A program made the translations under genes and the position numbers. The notes under the pieces were generated by a model. The model worked only from the letters and a program-made list of their open reading frames with translations. It searched no databases and was not told the DNA's origin. This document shows positions 54,506 to 64,000 of a stretch of 64,000 nucleotides of DNA, in pieces. This DNA is from Lophium mytilinum (Eukaryota > Ascomycota > Dothideomycetes > Mytilinidiales > Mytilinidiaceae), in NCBI GenBank assembly GCA_010093605.1, contig MU004188.1:1250341-1314340 (forward strand), written 5' to 3'. The stretch's first letter is position 1. The number at the start of each line of letters is the position of its first letter.

Positions 54506-57500
54506 CTAGAAGCAGTTGAAGTTGCTCTTGCTCTTCTTGTTTTGGTTCTTGCTTAGGATCGCCATTCGAGCCTCAAGGTGGGCACGTTCGGCCTCGACAC
54601 GCATCCTGGCGCTTCGTTCTTCCTCAACAGCTTGCAGCGAGTGACGGGCGAGGCTACGCTCTTTCCTCATGGAAACAACCTCTTCCTCTAGTGTGTTGCA
54701 CTTCTTCTTCCATGACTCCATCTCCGCCTTCGTCTTGGTGCTCGACGACTCGAGATCGGTCAACGCATCTTCGAGGGTAGCAGTAAGCTGCTTCTCCGCG
54801 AACAGATGTTTCTCGATGGTTCGAATGCGGGCTTCCTGATCTTCTACTAGCTGCGCATGTGCGATGTCCTTGCTCTGATGACGAGAGGTAGGCGGTGAAG
54901 GAGCGTTGACACCAGTTGGCGGAGGGCTTCCTGGAAGTGGTGGCAGAGGAATGGCTGGTGGAGGTGACGGCAAAGAAGTGTGCGACGCGCTCTTTCGGAG
55001 GTTAGAGTTTGCGGAATTCGACCGCTGGAGAGAGGCATCCCTGGGATCTAGAGACTCGCGGTGCGAATTGCGCTTTGTATCTCCAAGTTGAGACTCGAGC
55101 AGTGCGATTCTCGCCTGGGCTTCATCCAATTGTCGCTCCAGTTCATGCTTTGCTTGATTGATTCCTTCGTACTGAACTTGACGTTCGGTTTGGAGTGCAG
55201 AAAGCCTATTATTGGCCATCTCATGCTGATCCCAGTTCTGGCTGAGCTGGTCTTCCAGCTCTTGTACCAAGTTAGAGCTCTTCTTCTCCTTCTCACTGAC
55301 CTTCTCAAGTTCCTTCAGAGTTTCTGCGTTGATAGTCTTGAGTTCACCGACAGTGCTCTCTAGAGCAGTGACATTAGCCGCCGCGGTCGAGAGTTCCGCC
55401 CTGGCAGCCTCCAAGTCTTTAGAGGCTTGCTCGTGTTGAGTCATGAGTGTCTTCCTACTTTCAACCAGGGATTCAAGGTGAGACTGGAGCCTGTCCGCAT
55501 CTGTGTCCTCGTTCAATATCTTGGAGGCAGCCGCTAGAAGGTTCGTCAGCGTTCCCTGAGCCTTCTCGAGCTCTGTCTGAATGACGAGTGTGCTGTCCTG
55601 GTGCTGGGACTGCGCCTTCACCAACTCCTCCTTGAGCGCAGCAGTGGCGGCAGCATGCTCGCTCAATTGGGCTGCAAGCTTCTCATTGGACTCATTCTGA
55701 GCAGCGATTAGCTGGCTCGCATGAGATTCCTTCATGGACTCAAGGCTTTGCTGGTTGATAGCCATAGCAGATTTGTGCTCCTCAAGCTGGTTCTCTAGGT
55801 TCGACACTAAAGACCGGTGTGTTCGCAATTCTTTCTCGGTGAGTTCCCTTGAATTAGAGTCCTCCTCAACCTGCTTGATGATATTGGCGTGGGACAGCTC
55901 AAGTTCGGCAAGACGAGCGGCGTTGTTAGCAGCCGTAGACTTGTGGTGATCGATCTCCTGTTGCAGGGTGGCCACAACTTCTTCATGCCGCGCTCCCGAA
56001 TCTGCATTGGCGCTGTCAAGCCCTCTGGTCTGCTCCTCCAATGCCGCGCTGTGAGCATGTATGTTACGCATCTCGGTCTCCAAGTTGCTAATAGTTTCTT
56101 GTAGGTCCCTTTCAGACTGCTTCATGGATTGCATGCTAGCGTCGTGCTTGGATTGCCACTTCTGAACCTCGTGCTGGAGTTCGATGATTTGCTTTTGATG
56201 GCTCTCGGCGTTGCCAGGTGCAAGTCCCAATTCTCGGGATGCCTCTGGGGCAGGCGTCTCGACAAACTGGCCAGGCATCGGAGATGCAGGTTCTTCCGGC
56301 AAGTTGTGGGCACGCAAAGAAGACCTGAGGCTCTCAACTTGGTTCTGCAGTTCCTGTTCCCGGCTAGAGTGGCTTTCCTTGAGCGCCTCGATCTGACCCT
56401 CGCTTTGCAATAGCTGATCGCGCATGGAAGACACAACAGAGATATCTAGCGGTGACGACGCTTTCAGGCTTGACCGTTCCTTTTGAAGGCCACTGATGAA
56501 CTTCATCTTGGTCTCCATCTCTTTGCGCACTGATGCAACCTCGTTTTCTAGTGCTGTGACACGCTCTGAGCGTGAGTGTAGTTCCGTCATAATGGCGTTG
56601 AGGTTCACCTCGAAATTTTGGATAACGTCGGGCTGATTTTCGAAGTTGTCGAGGGCCAGATTACGAAGCGACGCAAACGAACGATTCGCCCGATCAGTAG
56701 CAACGACGTTCTGACTTGATTTGCGACGGATGATCTGTACTGTGGGCGAAGACGGGCGAGCCATCTGGGCCTTCTGAACTTCCGATTTCAACTCCTCGAC
56801 GTAGTCAAGGGTGTCTTGGTGTTTCTCGTGTAGCTCCTCGTAACTCCGGTTGAGCTCTGCAACACGTTGCTCTTCCTCTGCATGCAGTCTCTTCAACATC
56901 TCCATCTCCTGAGCCAGTGTGGCCTCGTTCTGCGCCTCCGAGTGGTCCTCAAAACCGGTGTTAGATTGTGCTGTCTCAGCATCAGATGTGTCGGCTGTAT
57001 TGAATGAGTCGTCCTCCAAATTGGAGGCACCAGTAGACTCCCCAAGCAAGGACAATTCCGATGACAAGGTCCGCGAGGATGATGGTTGTCCGTCCGCTTC
57101 TTTTAGCCCGTTCACCCCCGCGTCCGCTAAAAAAGATGTTGGTCGAGATGACGCAGAGGAAGGCGTGCGATGGCGCGCTTCATCCACGGTATCCTGTAGA
57201 GCAGCCAATGTTCGCAGCGCTTCCTGGTACTTATTGGCGAGCTTGTCGTAATCCACGACGGTGGTTTCGTGCTCCACGCGTAGATCGAAAAGCTCCTGGG
57301 TGACATTTTCAAGCTTGTCGGCCACATACTTCGATTGCGCAGGGCTTTGAGCTAGATCATGCCCCTCCACAGCTGCTAAGCCTGCGGTAGGTTTATGCTC
57401 CTGGTCCTCGGTTTGCTCCTCGTCGATATCACGAGGTTCAGAAGCTCCTGCAGACGCTGGCCTCTCGAGATCCTCCTCTTCAATTGAGTCGACATGGCCA

Positions 57501-59999
57501 TTGAGATGCCTACTGCTGCTCCCAGCGGAAGACCTCTTCTCAAGAAATGGATCGCTATCTGTCTTCGAATGCCCGTTTATAAGTGATCCGGTGTCACCAT
57601 TGGCGTCGGTTCGGCGGATGTCATCTAGCTCGTAGAGCAGGTTGTCGAGCTTCCCAATACTTCGCTGGCGTTCAACAACGTGTGTCAGGCGATCGATCTC
57701 TCTTTGCATCATCTCATGGTCCTGATCCGCCTCTGCGAGCCGCTCTTCGAGCGTAGAGATATACTCTTCACAGCTAGCCTCATTCTCTTTCGTCCGAGCC
57801 AGCTCTTTCCGGAGCTCTTGAATAACGGTACTGCTCTTCTCTTCACCAGATATCACACCATCTACTCTAGCCTCCAGGTCGCGCAGATATTGCTCGTTGT
57901 TAGCTTCACGGTCCGCCGATTTCTGGATTCTAGCCTGGAGCTGTTGGGTATGACTCTCTAGGTACGCGATCTTCGTCTCCTTCTCAAGCAATGAGCTCTC
58001 GTTGTTGGACAAAGAACTCCTGGTATTAGATAGGTTTGCCTCCAATGATTGGATAGTGCGTTCGTATTCCAGTACGACCTGCTCCACGGCTTCAGCAAAC
58101 GAGCTGGACCGTTTCAGCCTCTCTAGCGCGCTGTCGCCAATGGTGTCCTTGAGTGTCGGTGTATCATCGGAGTTGCCGCCTTCGCGGACTTTCGAGATTT
58201 CGGAGATGAGTTTTGCGTGACGGTTACTAAGCTTCGAAAAGTTCTCTTGCATGTCTAGCAGCTGGTTCTGGAGATCGGCTTCGCGCTCGTTCTGCCGTTC
58301 GACCCTCTCTTGGGGAGCGTTCTTCTTCCTTTCTGTCCTCTCGGACAATCGGATCTGATCACGCAGAAATGATACCTCTGCCCGTAAACGCTCGATTGTT
58401 GCTTGTTTGTCACTGTCGTCGGAGGTCTGTTGGATTTGCGGCTTGCTTTGAATAGCTCTGGCTCGCTGCGCATATTGGACAGTGTTTAATGTTTCGCTGA
58501 GATGGAATTCCACGGGGTTCACACATGCCACCATGTAGGTGATGGCGTTGCCTCCGAGAGAATCCTGAAGGAGCCGGGTGAGTCTCGAATCGCGGTATGA
58601 AACGTGTGATCCAGCTGCTCGTGATGACAGCTGCGAGATAACTTTCCCCAGACTGGCAAGACCAGCGTTGATTGAAATTCCTTCCTTCGCCCGGTCTCCA
58701 AGGGCCTGTGTGTTCTTCAGCCGTTCACTGCCTGCCAGATCGACGAAATGAAGCTTGCTGTCCACCGTGACCCAGTTCTCGTTATTACCAGACATAGCCT
58801 CGAGTGGGACGGAAAATCGCTTCTCGCGCGCGGAAGTGGGTGCGGTAGAGCTCTTCTTCTGGATAAGATTAAGGGAGAAAACCGCGTGCGAACGGGAGGA
58901 TTTAGCGTTCACAGCCGTTGCGTCTGTCTGTCGGATGGAAGAGCCGAAGTTCAGTGCATTGAGCAAGTCCTCGACCGAGTTGATGGAGATTTGAGTGAGT
59001 CCTGTCAGAAGAATCCTGCCTTTGGTATCCTCTCGTATGGACACTGTGGTGCGCTCGTGCATAGGAACATGTTCGGGGACTAGAAGATCTCGTAGCTGCT
59101 CATTGTATATCTATTACAGATTAGCTGTGCCGTGTGAGTTGGCTGGACGATATTACTTCAACATAGGTCGCCTTCATCTGCCAGCTCTTGTCTGCAGGCT
59201 TTGAGAGATTGGAGGCGGCTGGAAGGCCAATTGTAGAATACCTAGAGGGAGCACGAAGCCCTGTCCCGGCTTTACGCCCAGCCGGTGTGCCTGTGAGTTT
59301 CTCAAACAGTAAATCCGCAGCTCGAGGAATCACACCTAAAACGTCGTTAGCGAACATTCTCGACCATGGCGTGGTGCTGCGCAGAGGCTACGGAAGTCCA
59401 GAATAGAGGCCGGGAAAGGGAGCCGAAGAGGATCGAAATGGGTCATACCCATGATTTTGGGATCGGCTTGCTCGCTAGGTCCGGTAGTGCCCATGGTGTA
59501 GGACTTCCCAGCACCTGATTGACCGTAGGCCAGGATGGAGACATTGTAGCCTTGCACGAAGGAGTTCACGCTCTCGCAGAGATACTCCCAGACGCCTTCC
59601 TGGTCGGTGTCTTCGCTGAAGACGCGATCAAACACAAACAACTTCTTGCCCTGGGCGGAGTCGATGGTGAGGTTGGTCTCGGTGGCGGTCGTACATGTCG
59701 AAGCGCGAAATCGCTGGGGCACGAGCTCGTAGCCTGGATCTGAGGGTTTGAGTGGAGGGCGGACGCGGACAGCTGCATTAGACGTCAGTTGGTGATGGCC
59801 GTCGCGGGGAAGAGTGCATATGTATGCGCGCCAACCTACCGACTTTGACTGCAGTTTTGCCGTCCTCGTCAGACGCGCGACTGCCGCTGCCGTGCTTGCT
59901 GCTCATGCTCATGCGACTGGAGCTGCGATTTGGGCGGATCATGGCAGACATGGGGCGCTGGATCCCGCCAGCTGGAGACCCGGGAGGTGAGGATGCCAT
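54506..59999 (-). CDS. Long coiled-coil kinesin (KIF4/KIF21-like)
   Basis: Read as complement(join(54506..59110, 59157..59335, 59449..59772, 59840..59999)), 1755 residues. A Ser-rich head is followed by an N-terminal motor domain at about residues 50-445. It contains the AVRVRPP start, the P-loop GQSGAGKSYTMG, switch I NAKSSRSHAVFSL, switch II DLAGSERL, and NTVQYAQRARAIQ at the neck. About 1100 residues of coiled coil follow, interrupted by an acidic Ser/Pro-rich region, then a short Pro-rich hinge (PSPPPAIPLPPLPGSPPP near residue 1600) and a final coiled coil. Motor-first order means plus-end movement. The neck sequence and length recall kinesin-4, but family assignment needs phylogeny. Introns of 46-113 bp keep phase. 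The start MASSPPGSPAGG is the first Met in frame. Confidence 0.9.
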
Positions 60000-62900
60000 C
60001 TGGGCGGGCAGGCGGCCGCTCTTGGGCGGTGGAGGGGCGTGCGCAGTGGTCCCTTGGGTGGTCAGGTTAAGCAGGTGGGTGCAGTGGATGAATTGCCGGG
60101 TCGCAGGTCGGTGGGTGGGGAGAGGTGTGGCTGGGCATGCGAAATGGTTGGTGAACGACGCGCAACGTGGACGTAGTCGTGGACGTTGGCCGGGGGACTT
60201 TAGGCGGGAGAGCAGCCGGACCGTGGCAACACTGCGCAGAGAGAGGGAGGGAAGATTGATGTAAGTAGTAGGAGTGTAGATAGCCAGAGGGCGAGGATGT
60301 TTTTTTGCGAGCGATGGGCGCGCGCAGGCACCGTTGCGGAGGAGGGTTAGTTTGCAGGCTGCTCGGGGGGCTAACTAGTTCCAGGGGTAATTCGAGGTGA
60401 TAGGAGAGAAAGGCAGGGAAAGCCAGGACTCTGGCGGCGTGGACGCGGAAGAGCCCGCCAAGCATGGGTGGACGGACGGTGGTGGAGCGGCTAGACTACC
60501 TAGGTACGCAAGATGCTGGAGATGCTTGTGCCCCTGCGCCGGCAAGTCAAGAGGTTGGCGTCGAGGGCGTGATCGCGACGCGTTGTGTTGTTTTGCTGAG
60601 ATAATGTGCAGTCCCTACACAGTACTGCTGCCAGACATTCACCCTCGGCGTGTTCGCAGCGTCATGCCTCGTCGACGGTGAGCATTTTCCTGCTGTGCCC
60701 ACACACGGCGGCCGAGTCCATTCCCGATGCCCTCGCCGGCCCATCACACGCCGGGGAGATTGGCAGACGAGACATCACATCGCAGCTCGTCCGCCCTGTG
60801 CCCTTCGCCGCCGTCACGCTGCCGCCTCATTCACGCACAACTCTGCTCCACTGACGGAGCCGTACATAACTGCACTGTGCCGATCTGCTGCTGAGGAAGT
60901 TGGTCCCGCATTTCACCTGGATAGCACCGCTTTCTCATGCAGCTTACACACGCACCCTGGCATCGTGGGCGTCTTCTTTTGGCAATGGAAAGCCTCCAAC
61001 TCCCACTCCGTCGTCTGCTCCGGCGCTGTTTGACCATCTCGGAGAGACCCTCCGCCCAGAGCGTCGAGAGCAGCATGGCGAACGCAACCTCACGAGTCGC
61101 TCTATCGCGCCCTGAATCGCGCCAACTCCCACGATGGCTCGCGTGACAGCTTGTCCGATCCGCCTATCCCGCTGCGGCTTAGAGGCGTGTTTCATCAACG
61201 GCCATCCCAGCCTTCAAACCTCGAGCCGACCGCGAACTGAAGCTCCCTGCTCCTGCGCCAGCCTCCGAGGCCCACAGACTTCCTGCGGCTGCCCCTGGTG
61301 TTGGCATCTGATGATGGTGCTGCTGCTGCTGCGAGACGTCGGCGGCCTGTCCGTGAGTATGTCTGGTTTTGGGCCTCTGTATGGCACACAATCCAGCTCG
61401 AGCGGTCCGGCTTCAGCTACCCTGTCCCAGACACTCGCCGTCGAAACACTGCCGAATGCTCCAGCGCACCGTTGTAGGGAGATCTGCCCTCTCGCGTGGC
61501 TGATGGCCAGCTAGCCAGCCCCAGCCATCAGCCAGAGACCCCTTTTCTTACCCAAACCTGGGACCAACCGCCTGCTCCTTTGCCGCAGGGCGTGCGCCAC
61601 TTCGAATATTTGGACCAAACCTAGACTCGCCTTCAGGTGCTGTTTTGCAGAGCCTAAAGAGTGCTAGAGAACGCCCATCGTACGATAGGCGGCTCGTCAA
61701 AGTGCCACAGTGCCACTTCGTAGCCATCACAACGCCAACCGCCAGGCCAAATCCAGCTGTTTATCCAGGCGAGACGTCGGCATCAACCTCACGACTCACT
61801 CTTGACACAGAGTCCGGGGTATATAGAGTCTGTCCGATGTCGATCTTGTCGTGCAATCGCTATTCTTGGCTTGTCAAGCATGTCGTATTACTCATTTTCA
61901 CCATCTGCATGCCATGCGTTGAAGTTGCACAGCGGTTACTCCTCGACTGTTGCCAGATAACGCACTTCTGACACGCTCTTACATATCCACATTTCAAAAG
62001 CAATGCGAATACTCCTCCTCCGCCCGTGCCGAACACAAACCCCAGCATTCACACGCCTCAACCGCTGCAGAGCACAGGAGGTAATGCGGCCAGAGAGCCG
62101 TGCGAAGCGCACAGTACTTGTTGCCGCGATTTCCCTCTGTCTTTCCAGGGTTCCCTGGCTGAAGCACCGTGATCCTGCTTCAACGCTCTCAAAGCGTCAA
62201 ATCCTTCAAAAACAACTTTCGCGCTGCGGAACCTGTTGGCGCTTTCCTTTCCATTCAGCCCCATAAGTCCTCTCGTATTACCTCATCGGTGTACCCAATC
62301 ATCCGAACTACTCTCAGTTGCCGTCAAAAAGCAGGTCCAGCGCGTCAAGTACCGCTATCGGGACATTTTTTCGTTTTGGAGCCCTTGTCAAGCACGTTTC
62401 GCCTTTCAAATGATCACCACTGGGGCTGTCCGAACGATCGGACGGTCCGCAAACCGGCGACTTCTTGCGAACCCGATCAAACTCGTATCGCCGCAACAAG
62501 GTCTATCCTAGCATTATTTGGCAAGGCTTCTGGTACCATGCCCCGATTCATTAACTAAAATTCTGAGTATCCTTATTCAACTTACTTCATTACGCACCGG
62601 AAGGTAACGATAGTGCTACTTCATAGTATAGGTTCCCAGTCTATAAGTCTTGACTCAAAAGTCAAAAGGTGGGGCCGAGACAAGAAGCTGCTTTGGTCAG
62701 CAAAAGTGACTTTATACCCTTGCTCTATTTCAGTCTCAATCAAGTCACATGGCTTCTAACAGCCTTGATCAGACTGTTATTCTGCATTCGACTTATCACA
62801 TCACCTCGCTTACGAAGTATGCTGTATCTCAATCGCTACCCAGACAACCTCAGAGTGACAAATATTTAGGTGTAGGCCCGTTATTCTAGAGCCACGTCAC

Positions 62901-63063
62901 TCCGCTCGGTGAAGTGATTCACGCTCAGATGGTGCACCTCAATCCATCCGGGCTCATCCCTCCTAGTACCCTTCACTGCAGGACCTCCCCAGTCCCGTCA
63001 CCTACCAACATCACCAGGCCCAAAAATCTCTCCGTCTGACATTAACATCATTTCATATTCAAC

Positions 63064-63348
63064 ATGCCTTCTTTGCACTGTCCTATCATCTTTCAATTTC
63101 CTCTGCCTTCCGAACGTGATCTGGGTGTACGCCATATCAAAGGCCGAACCCTGCTCGACAACGTCAGGACCCTGCTTCGGATCCCTACAGCCCTATATCA
63201 GCATTATGATATCGACCAGGCACCGGCAACCCACCCAGCAGTTGCGATAATCGATATCCGCCAGCGGCGCAATTTCATGCAGCGGAAGCACAACTTGCGG
63301 GGGCTGCACGAGTGTGCGTGCGACAGGGGTTATATAGTCACGCAGTAG
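63064..63348 (+). CDS. Candidate small ORF, 94 residues
   Basis: Begins MPSLHCPIIFQFPLPSERD and continues with GRTLLDNVRTLLRIPTALYQ and AVAIIDIRQRRNF. A CA-rich, ATG-poor leader precedes the start, as in real fungal mRNAs. There are no recognised domain or introns. It may be an orphan gene or chance. Confidence 0.3.
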   Translation: MPSLHCPIIFQFPLPSERDLGVRHIKGRTLLDNVRTLLRIPTALYQHYDIDQAPATHPAVAIIDIRQRRNFMQRKHNLRGLHECACDRGYIVTQ

Positions 63349-63640
63349 CGGAGTGGGTTGCGGGTGGAGAGTATGCGTCCCGCCATCATCTTGCATATGC
63401 CCAGGTCAAACCTTATATCATTTTTTGACAAAAGGATCCACTCCGACTTCAACTTAAACCTTCCTCCGACCTTTCACAATTACTCCGTCTTACAAGTAGA
63501 CCCATCCCTTTTACTTACGTTATTTGTCCGCAACACCCCAAAGCCCCCTTTGTACGAAACTACCCAAAGACCCTGGTTCCGGGGTAATAGAACAAGCTTT
63601 AAGCCTCTGACGATGCGTGGCTCGGAAGCTGGCCGTGGCG

Positions 63641-63873
63641 ATACAGCCTCTGTGTGCGTCCGATGAACTAGCGCGGATATCAAGCCACGAAAGTCAGCTG
63701 CGAAATTGGCTTAATCTGCAAAGTAACGCCTCGCGGTACCATGCTTTTGGCACATTCAGGTTCAACCTCGGTAAGGTTTGGTCCAGAAACGGGCTTCCTC
63801 CGTTCTAAACCCATCTAGCCTGCCTGTGGCGTCAATTCCGCGCTAGTTCACCGGACGCACACAGAGGCTGTAT
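63641..63873. repeat. 37-bp near-perfect inverted repeat, 159-bp spacer
   Basis: 63641-63677 (ATACAGCCTCTGTGTGCGTC, continuing to GCGCGGA) is matched on the opposite strand by 63837-63873 with one mismatch. Weak similarity extends on both sides. The arms are not CAGT-ended and lack a clear TSD, so this differs from the two TA-flanked MITEs in this window. Confidence 0.7.
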
Positions 63874-64000
63874 TGCGACACTCCCTGGATTTCAGGACTA
63901 CAGGGGCGATTCGCCACGTGGCAGAATAGTCTGACTGGGTCCGAGTCAGGGTTCTCCGGATTATACGTGATAGATAGAGGGATAGTGCGCAGTAGGAAAA

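Larger units (their letters stand above)
60000..64000. other. Gene-poor right end
   Basis: Four kilobases upstream of the kinesin gene with no recognised gene except a candidate small ORF at 63064. The first 600 bp probably hold the kinesin promoter. The longest other ORFs (61134-61514, 62169-62558) have no domain character. The inverted repeat at 63641-63873 is listed separately. Confidence 0.4.

Noticed and set aside
1-64000. Search for retroelement, viral or large transposon remains
   Set aside because: No reverse transcriptase, integrase, capsid or transposase-like protein and no LTR pair was seen in the translations or sequence.

Overview
The window is genomic DNA of a filamentous ascomycete fungus. 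Genes on both strands are interrupted by short GT-AG introns of about 49-130 bp, often with a CTRAY-like branch site just before the acceptor. The recognisable proteins (HIR1, PUF6, TIM54, BNA7, SIT4, UPF3, MCH1, RRP42, a self-sufficient CYP505 P450) have ascomycete architecture. Protein style suggests Dothideomycetes, but that is an inference. No rRNA, credible tRNA, CRISPR array, retroelement or viral fossil was found. All exon joins were worked out by eye from splice motifs and reading-phase consistency.

Layout. 0-5 kb: 3' part of a large WD40 protein with a very long disordered tail, followed by a 115-bp foldback element. 5-7.8 kb: gene-poor. 7.8-9.2 kb: multi-pass membrane protein of unknown function. 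9.9-16.1 kb: HIR1 and PUF6 on the minus strand. TIM54 diverges from PUF6 across an AT-rich, possibly element-derived promoter. 19-23.2 kb: BNA7 and a TPO1-like MFS transporter, whose first intron has been invaded by a 338-bp TA-flanked MITE. 25-29 kb: SIT4 and UPF3 in divergent orientation. 30-34.2 kb: CYP505 P450/reductase fusion, preceded by decayed tandem repeats. 36-46 kb: an accessory-looking block with a small basic protein, two diverged paralogues of an unrecognised family (A at 36.6-38.4 kb, B at 44.0-46.0 kb), a small three-exon membrane protein, an orphan ORF beside an AT-rich island, and a LIM-domain protein with a STAND-like N-terminal domain. 47.5-54.5 kb: MCH1, RRP42 and two small hypothetical genes. 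54.5-60 kb: a 1755-residue kinesin. 60-64 kb: gene-poor, with one candidate small ORF and a 37-bp inverted repeat.

Most named genes are housekeeping: chromatin assembly, rRNA processing, mitochondrial import, NAD synthesis, nonsense-mediated decay, growth control, RNA degradation and microtubule motors. They do not form a pathway. The block most worth following up is 36-46 kb. The paralogue pair there shares intron positions and N- and C-terminal domains, and it brackets the LIM protein. Its function is unknown, and any joint role for these genes is only a hypothesis.
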